Source of the DNA: Lentzea alba
Lineage (GTDB): Bacteria; Actinomycetota; Actinomycetes; Mycobacteriales; Pseudonocardiaceae
Reading direction: 5' to 3'
Length of the DNA stretch: 64,000 bases
Assembly: GCF_011067745.1 (NCBI RefSeq)
Contig: NZ_JAAMPJ010000003.1
Coordinates: forward strand, 248,001 to 312,000
Part shown: positions 34,042 through 42,833 of the stretch, in pieces
Layout of the letters: each line of letters opens with the position of its first letter
Numbering within the stretch: the first letter of the stretch is position 1
Translations under genes and position numbers: made by a program
Notes under the pieces: model-generated
The model's input: only the letters and a program-made list of their open reading frames with translations
What the model was told of the DNA's origin: nothing
Databases searched by the model: none

Positions 34042-36801
34042 GTGGAAACTGAGTTCGCCGCACCGCTGCCGCAGTTCCAGGTGCTGGGGCCGTTCGAGGT
34101 GCGCGTGCACGGCGAGATGCTCGACCTGGGCGGCCCGCGCATCCGGACGTTGCTCGCGTTGCTGACGGCGAACGCGGGCCGGGTGACGAGCGTCGGCACG
34201 ATGGTGGAAGCGTTGTGGGGCCCGCAGTCCCCGCCCGACGCGCAGCGCACCGTGCGCAGCTACATCTCGCGGCTGCGGCGGGCGCTCACCGTCGACCGCC
34301 TGATCGTCACGCATCCGGCGGGCTACGTGCTGCGGCTTGAACCGTACGTCGTCGACGCCCGCCGGTTCGAACGGCTCGTCGAGACGGGTCGCGACGCGCT
34401 GTGCGCGGGCCGGCCCGCGGACGCCGCCGAACAGCTGTCGCTGGCGTTGACGCTGTGGCGGGGTGAGGCGTACGGCGAGTTCACCGCGACACCGGCGTTG
34501 CGCGCCGAGGCGGCCCGGCTGGAGGGCCTGCGGCTCGGCGCCGTCGAGGACCGCGTCGACGCGGACCTCGCGACCGGAGCGGGGGTGTCACTGGTCGAGG
34601 AACTGACCGGGCTGACCGACCGGCATCCCGGCCGGGAACGCCTGTGGGGGCAGCTCATGACCGCGTTGTACCGGGCGGGCAGGCAGGCCGAGGCCCTCGA
34701 TGCGTACCTGCGGGCCCGCACCCTGCTCGTCGACCGGTTCGGGCTCGACCCGTCACCCCGGTTGTCCGAGATCCACCAGCAGGTGCTGGACAACGACGCC
34801 CAGCTGTTCGGCGTGCCGCTCGCCGCACCGAGCGAACCCGCCCGTGACGACCTTCCCGGCGACGTCGCGGACTTCGCCGGCCGCGAGGCCGAGCTCATCC
34901 TGCTGGAGGCCGCGCGGGCCACCGGACGGCCCGCCGTGGTGATCCAGGCGATCGACGGCATGGCCGGCGTCGGGAAGACGACGCTGGTCGTGCACGCGGC
35001 GCACCGGTTCGCCGCGGACTACCACGACCGGCTGTTCATCGACCTGCACGGCCACGCGTCCAACCAGCCACCCGTCACGGCGATGGCGGCGCTCGACGCG
35101 CTGCTGCGGGCCCTGGGCGTGCCGCCCGACCGGATTCCGCAGGACCCGGACGCGCGGGCGGCGTTGTGGCGGGCCGAACTGGCCACGCGTTCGGTGCTCG
35201 TCGTGCTGGACAACGCCGCCGACGCCGCGCAGGTGCGTCCGCTGCTGCCCGGCACGTCGCGCAGCCTGACGCTGATCACGAGCCGGCGCCGCCTGGTCGA
35301 CCTCGACGCCACCCAGGTCGTGTCGCTCGACGTGCTGCCGGAGGCGGACGCGGTCGCCCTGTTCACCAGCGTCGCCGGCGGTGACCGCGCGGACTGCCCG
35401 GTGCACGAGGTCGTCGCGTTGTGCGGGCATCTGCCGCTGGCGATCCGCATCGCCGCCGCGCGGCTGCGCGCGCGTCCCGCGTGGACGGTGGGCTATCTGG
35501 CGGAACGGCTGCGCCAGGCGCACTCTCCGCTCACCGAGTTCGCGGCGGGAGACCGCAGCGTGGCAGCCGCGTTCGCCCTGTCCTACGAACACCTCGGCGC
35601 ACCGCAGCGACGCGTGTTCCGGCTGCTCGGCGTCCATCCCGGCCCGGACTTCGACGCGTACGCCACGGCGGCACTGGCGGGAGTGGACCTCCCCGAGGCC
35701 GAGCGGCTGCTGGAAAGCCTCGTCGACGACCACCTGCTGCAGGAACCCGCGCCCGGCCGGTACCGCTTCCACGACCTGGTCCGCCAGCACGCCCACGCCG
35801 TGGCGCTGACGGACGAGCCGGAACCGTTGCGGCACAAGGCACTGCGCCGAGTCGTCGACTACTACCTGCACACCGCGCACAACGGCAGCAGGCTGCTCGA
35901 CCAGCAACACCCGCCGATCACCGTCGACCCGGCCGACTGCGTTCCGCACCCGCTGCCCGACAGCGCGGCCGCGATGGCGTGGTTCGACGCCAACCATCGC
36001 TGCGTGCTGGCGGCGCGGACGGCGGCCGAGGACGCGGGCTGGGACACGGTGGTGTGGCAGCTCGCCTGGTCGCTGGACAACTTCCACTACCGCCGCGGGC
36101 ACCTGCACGACAACATCGCCTCCTGGCAGGTGGGGCTCGTCGCCGCCGAACGGCTGGGCGACCTGGCCGTGCAGGCGCGCGCCCACCGGCGGCTCGGTCT
36201 GGTGTACGCGCCGCTGGGCCGGGACGCGGAGGCGTTGCTCCACTTGCGACGGTCGCTGGTGCTGGCGGAGCAGGTCGGCGACACGCTCGGCCGGGCCGGC
36301 GCGCACCTCGTGCTGGCCCTGGCGCTGACCTGGCAGCAGGACGACCACGGCGTGCTCGCGCACCTCACCAGGGCGAGGGACCTGTACCACCGCATCGGGA
36401 ACACCCAGTGGGAGGTCCGCGCCCTGAGCATGATGGGCGCCTCGTACACCCGCCTCGGCCACCACGCCCGCGCCCGCCGCTTCTGCGAGTCCGCGTTGAC
36501 GTTGTGCTTGCGCCACAACGATGTCTACGGCCAAGCGGACACTCTCGACAGTCTCGGCGCGATCGCGGCCAACACCGGCGACCACCACCAGGCGCTGCAC
36601 CACTACGGCCGCGCCCTGGCGTTGTGGCGCGACCTCGACAACACCTACCGGCAGGCGGGCACGCTCGCCGCGCTCGGTGACACGCATCGCGACCTCGGCG
36701 AACGCGAACAGGCGCGGCAGTGCTGGCAGGAGGCCATCGACCTGTACCGCAGGCAGAACCTCCACCTGGCGGCTGATCGCATCGCGCAGCGCTCGCAGTG
36801 A
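34042..36801 (+). CDS. SARP/AfsR-type regulator (BTAD, NB-ARC, TPR), first copy
   Basis: 919 aa. An OmpR-like winged helix (residues ~10-95; LALLTANAGRVTSVGTMVEALWG) and a bacterial transcriptional activation domain (~100-245; DARRFERLVETGRDAL, AYLRARTLLVDRFGLDPSPRLSEIHQQVL in pieces) define a SARP. An NB-ARC ATPase follows, with Walker A GMAGVGKTT near residues 307-315 and LVVLDNAADAAQVRPLLPG. TPRs fill the last ~250 residues. GTG start at 34042. These proteins activate secondary-metabolite genes by binding 11-bp-spaced heptamers; the TPR end senses a signal. Position suggests the peptide operon and DUF4394 genes as targets. Confidence 0.88.
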   Translation: METEFAAPLPQFQVLGPFEVRVHGEMLDLGGPRIRTLLALLTANAGRVTSVGTMVEALWGPQSPPDAQRTVRSYISRLRRALTVDRLIVTHPAGYVLRLEPYVVDARRFERLVETGRDALCAGRPADAAEQLSLALTLWRGEAYGEFTATPALRAEAARLEGLRLGAVEDRVDADLATGAGVSLVEELTGLTDRHPGRERLWGQLMTALYRAGRQAEALDAYLRARTLLVDRFGLDPSPRLSEIHQQVLDNDAQLFGVPLAAPSEPARDDLPGDVADFAGREAELILLEAARATGRPAVVIQAIDGMAGVGKTTLVVHAAHRFAADYHDRLFIDLHGHASNQPPVTAMAALDALLRALGVPPDRIPQDPDARAALWRAELATRSVLVVLDNAADAAQVRPLLPGTSRSLTLITSRRRLVDLDATQVVSLDVLPEADAVALFTSVAGGDRADCPVHEVVALCGHLPLAIRIAAARLRARPAWTVGYLAERLRQAHSPLTEFAAGDRSVAAAFALSYEHLGAPQRRVFRLLGVHPGPDFDAYATAALAGVDLPEAERLLESLVDDHLLQEPAPGRYRFHDLVRQHAHAVALTDEPEPLRHKALRRVVDYYLHTAHNGSRLLDQQHPPITVDPADCVPHPLPDSAAAMAWFDANHRCVLAARTAAEDAGWDTVVWQLAWSLDNFHYRRGHLHDNIASWQVGLVAAERLGDLAVQARAHRRLGLVYAPLGRDAEALLHLRRSLVLAEQVGDTLGRAGAHLVLALALTWQQDDHGVLAHLTRARDLYHRIGNTQWEVRALSMMGASYTRLGHHARARRFCESALTLCLRHNDVYGQADTLDSLGAIAANTGDHHQALHHYGRALALWRDLDNTYRQAGTLAALGDTHRDLGEREQARQCWQEAIDLYRRQNLHLAADRIAQRSQ

Positions 36802-36902
36802 CGGCGGAGGTTCGGTGATCGACGATGTTCGACCAATCAGACCGGTCGGTATGCGCGGAACAGTCCTTGTGGGGCCTTTGTCGGGGAATTAGTTTCGAAC
36901 CA

Positions 36903-39900
36903 GTGGCGAACAAGGCTGTCCGGATCCAGGTGCTGGGTTCGACGCGGGCGTGGCGCGAAGGGGCGGAGCTGGAACTCGGCCCACCCGGACGGCGCGCTGT
37001 GCTGGGGTTGCTCGTGCTCGCCGAAGGGGAGTCGGTGGCCACGCCGGACCTCGTGGACGCGCTGTGGGGGGATCGGGCGCCGCGCAGCGCGGTGAACGTG
37101 TTGCAGACCCACGTCAAACACCTGCGGCAGATCTTCGAACCTGGTCGCACGTCACGCACCGGCAGTGATCTCCTGCCTTATTCGAACGGCGGCTACGCGG
37201 TCAACGTGGACGCCGTGGACGTCGATCTGATGTCCTTTCACCGGCTGGTCGCCGAGGCCAACGACGCCCAGCGGGACGAGAGTCAGGAGCGGGTCGCGGC
37301 GCGGCTCGGTGAGGCGTTGGGGTGGTGGCGCGGCCGGCCGCTCGCCGACCTGTCCGCGCTGACCGCTCATCCGCGGGTCGTGTCGCTGGTCGCGAAACAC
37401 CGGGAGGTGCTGGCGCGGTACGGCGACGCGATGATCGCGATCGGCGCCGCCGCCGACGTGCTTCCCGGTATCGCCGAGGCCGCCGCCGACCAGCCGCTGG
37501 ACGAGGCCGCCCAGGCCCGGCTGATCCGCGCCTACCACGCCGTCGGCCGCCGGGCGAAGGCTTTCCAGACCTACCACGAGGTTCGCGACCGGCTCGTGGA
37601 GGAGCTCGGCATCGACCCCGGTCCCGAACTCCGTGCGGCGCACGCGGCTCTGCTGCGCGACGACAGCGACGTGACGGTGGCGAGTGCGCGGTCCCGGCCC
37701 GCTCCGCGCGTGCCCAGACAGCTGCCGGCGCAACCGCACGGCTTCACCGGCCGGAGCACCCAGGTGTCCACATTGGACGATCTGGTGCCGGCGAGCACGA
37801 GCGGTGCGGTGACGATCGTCGCGATCTCCGGTACCGCGGGAGTGGGCAAGACGGCGTTGGCCGTGCATTGGGCGCACCGCGTCCGGGACCAGTTTCCGGA
37901 CGGGCAGCTCTACGCGAACCTGCACGGGCATTCGAAGGGCGGGCCGACGTCGCCGATCGAGGTGCTCGCCCAGTTCCTCACCGCGTTGGAGGTGCCGGCC
38001 GAGCGCGTGCCCGTCGAGGTGGAGACGGCGGCGGCGATGTACCGGACGCTGACGACGGACCGCAGAGTGCTGGTGGTGCTGGACAACGCGGCCAGCCCGG
38101 ACCAGGTGCGGCCGTTGCTGCCCGCCGGACCGGCGTGCGTCGTGGTGACCGCCCGGGACCGGATGACCGGCCTGGTCGCCCTGCACGGCGCCCGGCAGGT
38201 CACGCTCGACGTGCTCAGTCCCGAGGACGCCATGGAGTTGCTGGCGAGTGTCTTGGGACCCAAGCGGGTCCGGGCGGAACCGGTGGCGGCCGCGGAGCTC
38301 GCCAAGCTGTGCGCTCATCTTCCGCTCGCGTTGCGGATCGCGGCCGCGAACCTCGCCGACCACCCGCACCGCGGGATCGACGACCACGTCGCCGACCTGA
38401 GGGACAGCAACCTGTTGACCGCCCTTGCCGTGCAAGGCGATGAACACACCGCGGTGCGAACCGCTTTCGACCTCTCCTACGCCGCGTTGCCCGCCGAGAC
38501 ACGGCGGTTGTTCCGGCTGCTGAGCCTCGTGCCGGGAGCCGACGTCGGCGTCGAGGCGGTCGGGGCGCTCATCGGCGCGGAACCCGATCAGGCCGCGCGA
38601 CTGCTGGACCGGCTGGCCGGCGCTCACCTCGTCGAACCGCGGGCGCCCGGCCGGTACGGGTTCCACGACCTGCTGCGCCGGTACGCCGCGGAACGCGCGG
38701 AGACCGACCAAGACCTGAGAGCCGCCCAGGACCGGTTGTACGACTGGTATCTGGGTGCGGTCGACGGTGCCGCCCGGCTGCTCTACCCGCACATGCTGCG
38801 ACTGCCGGTGCCCGTCGCCGAGGCCAGGACCCCGGCGGGCGTCACGGCGCCGGCGGAGGCGTCGGCCTGGCTGGAGTCCGAACTGGGCAACCTCGTCGCG
38901 GCGGTCCGGACCGGGCCAAGACCCGCGGCCTGGCTGATCGCGGACGCCCTGCGCGGCTACTTCTGGATGTGCACGCGCCAGGTCGAATGGCTGGCCGTCG
39001 CGGAAGCCGCGCTGGCAGCGGCCGAGGAGGACGGCGGGGCGCGCGAACGGGCCGCCGCCCGGCTCAGCCTCGCCGACCTGTACTTCCGTCAGAGCAGGTA
39101 CCGGGAGGCCGTCCACCACTACACGCACGCACAACTGGTGGCGCGGCAAGCCGGCTGGAGCGAGGCCCAGGCCGCCGTGCTCGGCAACCTCGGGTGCGTC
39201 TATTGGCAGTCCGGCCGGCTGGACGCCGCCGCGGTCCGCTTCAGCCGCTGTCTCGCGCTGAGCCGTGGCATGGGACTGCCCGCGGGCGAGGCCGTCGCAC
39301 TCGGCAACCTCGGCCTCGTGCACTGGGAGATGGGCCGGCTGGCGCAGGCGGCCGAGCACTACACCCTTGCCCTGCACCGGTACCGGGAGATCGGGTCCCA
39401 CTACGGCGAAGCGCTCAACCTCGGCAACCTCGGTGAGACGCAGCGCGCCCGCGGGCTGCACGCCGAAGCGGCCGAACTGCTCACCCGTGCGCTCGCCCTG
39501 CACCACGAGGCAGGCAACCGCAACGGCGAGGCCCTGGAGCGCAGCCGGCTGGCCGCGACGTTCCTCGATCTCGGCCGCCGCGCGGAGGCGCTCGACCACG
39601 CGCGTACCGGCCTCGCGCTGGCGCAGGAGACAGGTGATCCGCGGACCGAGGTGGAGGCGCTCGCGGCGTTCGCCGCCGTGGACCTCGCGCTCGGGCACCG
39701 GGCGGACGCGGTTCGCCGGTACCGCCAGGCACTCGAGGTGGTGCGCGGCACCGGCGACCGGTATCCCGAGATCGACATCCTCCTCGGTCTGGCGACGGCC
39801 ACCGCGGACCTGGGAGTGGCGAGGCAGGCGCTCGTCCTGGCCGAGCGAGCGGGGTATCTCGGCCTGCGAGACCGGGCACTGTCCGTTCTCTCGGCTCTGG

Positions 39901-39905
39901 AGTGA
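36903..39905 (+). CDS. SARP/AfsR-type regulator (BTAD, NB-ARC, TPR), second copy
   Basis: 1000 aa from GTG 36903, where the usual SARP N-terminus (VRIQVLGSTRAW) begins; an in-frame ATG at 36825 would add 26 residues coded by lower-GC, non-coding-like DNA. Same architecture as the preceding gene: winged helix, BTAD, NB-ARC with Walker A GTAGVGKTA near residues 310-318, VLVVLDNAASPDQVRPLLPAG, and C-terminal TPRs (GNLGLVHWEMGRLAQAAEHYTLAL). The two copies are diverged, so this is not a recent duplication. Probably independently regulated, as 101 nt separate them. Confidence 0.87.
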   Translation: MANKAVRIQVLGSTRAWREGAELELGPPGRRAVLGLLVLAEGESVATPDLVDALWGDRAPRSAVNVLQTHVKHLRQIFEPGRTSRTGSDLLPYSNGGYAVNVDAVDVDLMSFHRLVAEANDAQRDESQERVAARLGEALGWWRGRPLADLSALTAHPRVVSLVAKHREVLARYGDAMIAIGAAADVLPGIAEAAADQPLDEAAQARLIRAYHAVGRRAKAFQTYHEVRDRLVEELGIDPGPELRAAHAALLRDDSDVTVASARSRPAPRVPRQLPAQPHGFTGRSTQVSTLDDLVPASTSGAVTIVAISGTAGVGKTALAVHWAHRVRDQFPDGQLYANLHGHSKGGPTSPIEVLAQFLTALEVPAERVPVEVETAAAMYRTLTTDRRVLVVLDNAASPDQVRPLLPAGPACVVVTARDRMTGLVALHGARQVTLDVLSPEDAMELLASVLGPKRVRAEPVAAAELAKLCAHLPLALRIAAANLADHPHRGIDDHVADLRDSNLLTALAVQGDEHTAVRTAFDLSYAALPAETRRLFRLLSLVPGADVGVEAVGALIGAEPDQAARLLDRLAGAHLVEPRAPGRYGFHDLLRRYAAERAETDQDLRAAQDRLYDWYLGAVDGAARLLYPHMLRLPVPVAEARTPAGVTAPAEASAWLESELGNLVAAVRTGPRPAAWLIADALRGYFWMCTRQVEWLAVAEAALAAAEEDGGARERAAARLSLADLYFRQSRYREAVHHYTHAQLVARQAGWSEAQAAVLGNLGCVYWQSGRLDAAAVRFSRCLALSRGMGLPAGEAVALGNLGLVHWEMGRLAQAAEHYTLALHRYREIGSHYGEALNLGNLGETQRARGLHAEAAELLTRALALHHEAGNRNGEALERSRLAATFLDLGRRAEALDHARTGLALAQETGDPRTEVEALAAFAAVDLALGHRADAVRRYRQALEVVRGTGDRYPEIDILLGLATATADLGVARQALVLAERAGYLGLRDRALSVLSALE

Positions 39906-39909
39906 GCGC

Positions 39910-40347
39910 TCAGTCGTCAGCGAGGACGTCGGAAAGACTCAAGGCGGGGCGGCCGAGCATCGCCGTGAGAGTGTGGCGCTGACGCTCGGTCAGCGCGGCA
40001 ACGAAGATCACGGCTCGGGCGTCGGTCTGCTCGCAGGCCTCGGCCACCTCCCGGACCTTTCCGTAGCTCAGCAGCGTCCGCGACGAGAAGGGCAGGCTCA
40101 TCTTGTGGACTCCGCCGTGCGAGACGCCCCGGCGCTGAACGAACTGCCCGACGACGTGCGCGCCGCGTGCTGCCAGTTGTTCGGCCGCCGACGCCATGAG
40201 CGTCGCGAAGTCCTTCTGCTTCGCGGAGAAGTAGCCCACCAGCACCACGCCCGCGCCCGCCGCGGTGAAGGGCGGAGCCTGGCGGCGGACCGGCTCCGAT
40301 GGCGCCCGGCGAGCCGGGCGCCGGTCGCGCCTTCGCGGCTGATGCAT
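39910..40347 (-). CDS. Stand-alone HflX N-terminal-like domain protein
   Basis: 145 aa. After a basic N-terminal stretch, residues ~34-145 resemble the GTP-binding-protein N-terminal domain of HflX: VVLVGYFSAKQKDFATLMASAAEQLAARGAHVVGQFVQRRG (segments), LLSYGKVREVAEACEQTDARAVIFVAALTERQRHTL. The normal GTPase domain is absent, with no P-loop. In HflX this N-domain contacts the ribosome, so this could be a ribosome-binding or regulatory protein. Its stop is 4 nt from the convergent SARP gene's stop. Confidence 0.65.
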   Translation of the reverse strand: MHQPRRRDRRPARRAPSEPVRRQAPPFTAAGAGVVLVGYFSAKQKDFATLMASAAEQLAARGAHVVGQFVQRRGVSHGGVHKMSLPFSSRTLLSYGKVREVAEACEQTDARAVIFVAALTERQRHTLTAMLGRPALSLSDVLADD

Positions 40348-40400
40348 GCGCCACAGGCTAGATGTCCGGTGTGCTGCGGCGACACGCGTTTTCGTCCGGT

Positions 40401-40853
40401 CTAGTCCACTACGACGTCACCGATGCCTTTGCGCATGACCTTGCTGGAGCCGTTCGGCCACACGTTGATGTAGGCCCAAGGATTGGCGGTTCCGTCGGTG
40501 CCGTCGCCGTTCTTGCACGAGAACTCGGACATGTTGAACGCCTCCCACGCCCCGGTGCCGTCGTCCAGCGGAACGTGCTTCTCCTCCGCGCTCGTGACCC
40601 AGTCGCACGTGGTGCCGTCGTCCGCATGCGTGATGTGCGGCGTGACGGCGGTGATCTCGCCTTTCACCACGCACCACGTCACGTGGTACTGGTAGGCCCA
40701 CCGGCCGGGGTTGGCGAGCTGCGCGGACACGGACGTCAGTTCCGGCGTCGGACACTCGGCCTCGTCCGCGGCGCCCGCGGTACCCGTCGTGAGTCCGGTG
40801 GCGACCAGCATCGCGCATCCCACGACCGCTGTCGTTCTGCGGTTGAACCTCAT
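40401..40853 (-). CDS. Small secreted protein of unknown function
   Basis: 150 aa. Signal peptide (TAVVGCAMLVATGLTTGTAGA), then a ~120-residue mature domain with four cysteines (AECPTPEL, WCVVKGE, TTCDWVT, FSCKNGD) likely forming two disulfides. GAGGGGG precedes the ATG at 40853. Divergent from the first DUF4394 gene, so both promoters share the 40854-41006 interval, which holds the 11-bp repeats. I do not recognise the family. Confidence 0.72.
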   Translation of the reverse strand: MRFNRRTTAVVGCAMLVATGLTTGTAGAADEAECPTPELTSVSAQLANPGRWAYQYHVTWCVVKGEITAVTPHITHADDGTTCDWVTSAEEKHVPLDDGTGAWEAFNMSEFSCKNGDGTDGTANPWAYINVWPNGSSKVMRKGIGDVVVD

Positions 40854-40927
40854 CGCTGCCCCCTCGAACTTGCGTGCCTCCAATGTGGTGCCTGGGCCAG
40901 GGCGTCCGCAAGGTGCGTGCGCAGTAA

Positions 40928-40971
40928 GTCCAATCGACGTCCAACGGCCGTCCAGTCCAGCCGAATAGGTT
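40928..40971 (+). promoter_or_regulatory. Three GTCCA heptamers at 11-bp spacing plus -10, first DUF4394 promoter
   Basis: GTCCAAT (40928-40934), GTCCAAC (40939-40945) and GTCCAGT (40950-40956) are exactly 11 bp apart. A -10-like TAGGTT lies at 40966-40971, 16 nt from the start of the last heptamer. The geometry is that of SARP-activated promoters and is repeated at the second DUF4394 gene. Confidence 0.62.
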
Positions 40972-41006
40972 GTGCCGCAAGGTTTTCCTACAGGGGAGCA
41001 GGACTG

Positions 41007-41861
41007 ATGAAGGCACAGCTCAAGAGGGGTGTCGCCGCGGCGGCCGTGATGGTGTCGGTGCTGGCCGCGGTGGTCGGCGGCGGTGGGAGCAGCGCCGCGC
41101 AGCCCACGGGTCTGCGGGCGTTCGGGATCTCGGCCGACGGCACGTTGATGGCGACGTTCACGACCGATCGGCCGCAGGTGCTGGACTGGGTGCGGACGAT
41201 CCAGGGTTTCTCGGGTGACACGGCGGCGATCGGCCTGGACCACCGGGTCCAGGACGGCCAGATGTACCTGGTGGGCAACCACGGCGGCGTCTACAAGGTC
41301 AAGCTCAACCCGCCCTACGACCCGGTCATCACGAAGGTCTCGCAACTGACCATCGCGCTGCACGGCACGAACTTCGGCGTGGACTTCAACCCGGCGGCCG
41401 ACCGGCTCCGCATCGTCAGCGACCAGGGTCAGAACCTCCGCCACGACCTCAACACGAACACGACCGTCGCGGACACGACCCTGACCACTCCGCCGGCGGG
41501 GACGACCAAGGGCGTCACGGCCGCCGCGTACACCAACAACGACCTGAACGCGGACACCGCGACCACGCTGTTCGACATCGGCACGATGACCGACCAGGTG
41601 CTCATCCAGTCGCCGGCCAACAACGGCACCCTGGCGCCGACCGGCAGTCTCACCGTCGACGCCGCCGCCAACGCGGGCTTCGACATCTTCAGCACCCTGA
41701 GCAACGGGAAAGCGGTCTCCGCGGCGGGCTTCGCCACTCTCGTCGCACCCGACGGCAGCACGTCGCTCCACAGCGTCAACCTGCTCAACGGCTCGGCGAC
41801 CGTCATCGGCAAGTTCCCGCTGTCGATCACCGACCTGACGATCTCGTTGAGCGGATACTGA
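41007..41861 (+). CDS. DUF4394 secreted protein, first tandem copy
   Basis: 284 aa. A signal peptide (GVAAAAVMVSVLAAVVGGGGSSAAQ) leads into a beta-propeller-like DUF4394 domain (LRAFGISADGTLMATFTTD, IGLDHRVQDGQMYLVGN, FGVDFNPAADRLRIVSDQGQNLRHDL in pieces, KGVTAAAYTNNDLNADTATTLFDID-like). Function of the family is unknown. ATG 41007 follows GGGGAG. It is a close paralogue of the next gene, and the upstream regions are conserved too. Confidence 0.85.
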   Translation: MKAQLKRGVAAAAVMVSVLAAVVGGGGSSAAQPTGLRAFGISADGTLMATFTTDRPQVLDWVRTIQGFSGDTAAIGLDHRVQDGQMYLVGNHGGVYKVKLNPPYDPVITKVSQLTIALHGTNFGVDFNPAADRLRIVSDQGQNLRHDLNTNTTVADTTLTTPPAGTTKGVTAAAYTNNDLNADTATTLFDIGTMTDQVLIQSPANNGTLAPTGSLTVDAAANAGFDIFSTLSNGKAVSAAGFATLVAPDGSTSLHSVNLLNGSATVIGKFPLSITDLTISLSGY

Positions 41862-41881
41862 CACACGCTCTCACCACGGCC

Positions 41882-41914
41882 GTCCAGTCGACGTCCAGTC
41901 CCGATCAATACCTT
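41882..41914 (+). promoter_or_regulatory. Two GTCCAGTC repeats at 11-bp spacing plus -10, second DUF4394 promoter
   Basis: GTCCAGTC at 41882-41889 and 41893-41900, with TACCTT at 41909-41914. The distance from last repeat to -10 (16 nt) equals that of the first copy, and the following TTGTGCCGCAGG is also shared, so promoter and gene were duplicated together and the repeats were kept. Confidence 0.6.
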
Positions 41915-41948
41915 GTGCCGCAGGCTTTTCCTACCGGAAGTGGGACTG

Positions 41949-42809
41949 ATGAGGGCACAGGTGAAAAGGGGCGTCGCCGCGGCGGCCGTGGCGGTGTCGG
42001 TGCTGGCCGCGGTGGTCAGCGGCGGTGGCAGCAGTGCCGCGCAACCGGCCGGCCTGCGGGCGTTCGGCATCTCGGGCGACGGCACGTTGATGGCGACGTT
42101 CACGACGGACAAGCCGACGGTGCTGGACTGGGTGCGGGAGATCCAGGGTTTCTCGGGTGACACGGCGGCGATCGGCCTGGACTTCCGGGTCCAGAACGGG
42201 CTGATGTACCTGGTGGGCAACCAGGGCGGCGTCTACACGGTCAAGCTTCCGTCCACGCCGACTCAGGACCCGGTCGTCACGAAGGTCTCGCAGCTCAGCG
42301 TCCCGTTGTACGGCACGAAGTTCGGCGTGGACTTCAACCCCGCGGTCGACCGCCTGCGCATCGTCAGCGACCAGGGCCAGAACCTGCGGCACAACCTCGG
42401 GGACAACATGACGACCGAGGACGCGATCCTGTCCACCCCGCCCGCCCTCGGCCCGACCAGGGGCGTGACGGCCGCCGCGTACACCAACAACGACCTGAAC
42501 GCGGACACCGCGACCACGCTGTTCGACATCGGCACGGCCACCGACGAGGTGCTGATCCAGTCACCGGCGAACAACGGCCTGCTGTCCGCCACCGGCAAGC
42601 TCACCGTGGACGCGGCCGACGCGGGCTTCGACATCTACAGCACCCTGAGCAACGGCAAGGCGACGTCCTCGGCCGGGTTCGCCACCATCGTCGCGGCGAA
42701 CGGCGCGGCGACGCTGTACAGCGTCAACCTGCTCACCGGTGCGGCGACCAGCGTCGGCAAGTTCCCGGTGCCGATGGCGGACCTGACCATCTCGCTGACC
42801 GGCAGCTGA
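41949..42809 (+). CDS. DUF4394 secreted protein, second tandem copy
   Basis: 286 aa, mostly identical to the preceding gene through the signal peptide and propeller domain (LRAFGISGDGTLMATFTTD, VTAAAYTNNDLNADTATTLF), with differences concentrated in middle loops (VKLPSTPTQDPVVTKV) and the C-terminus. It has its own promoter with 11-bp repeats. A tandem duplication with both copies intact; dosage or diverged ligand binding could explain retention. Confidence 0.85.
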   Translation: MRAQVKRGVAAAAVAVSVLAAVVSGGGSSAAQPAGLRAFGISGDGTLMATFTTDKPTVLDWVREIQGFSGDTAAIGLDFRVQNGLMYLVGNQGGVYTVKLPSTPTQDPVVTKVSQLSVPLYGTKFGVDFNPAVDRLRIVSDQGQNLRHNLGDNMTTEDAILSTPPALGPTRGVTAAAYTNNDLNADTATTLFDIGTATDEVLIQSPANNGLLSATGKLTVDAADAGFDIYSTLSNGKATSSAGFATIVAANGAATLYSVNLLTGAATSVGKFPVPMADLTISLTGS

Positions 42810-42812
42810 TTT

Positions 42813-42829
42813 CCGTCCTGAAGGGACGG
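42813..42829. terminator. Short hairpin between convergent genes
   Basis: CCGTCC (42813-42818) pairs with GGACGG (42824-42829) in the 24-nt gap between the second DUF4394 gene and the LysR gene. The stem is only 6 bp. Confidence 0.45.
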
Positions 42830-42833
42830 TCGC

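Noticed and set aside
40401..42809. DUF4394 genes and the small secreted protein considered as a toxin-immunity or type VII secretion set
   Set aside because: All have ordinary Sec-type signal peptides; no WXG or toxin motif was seen.
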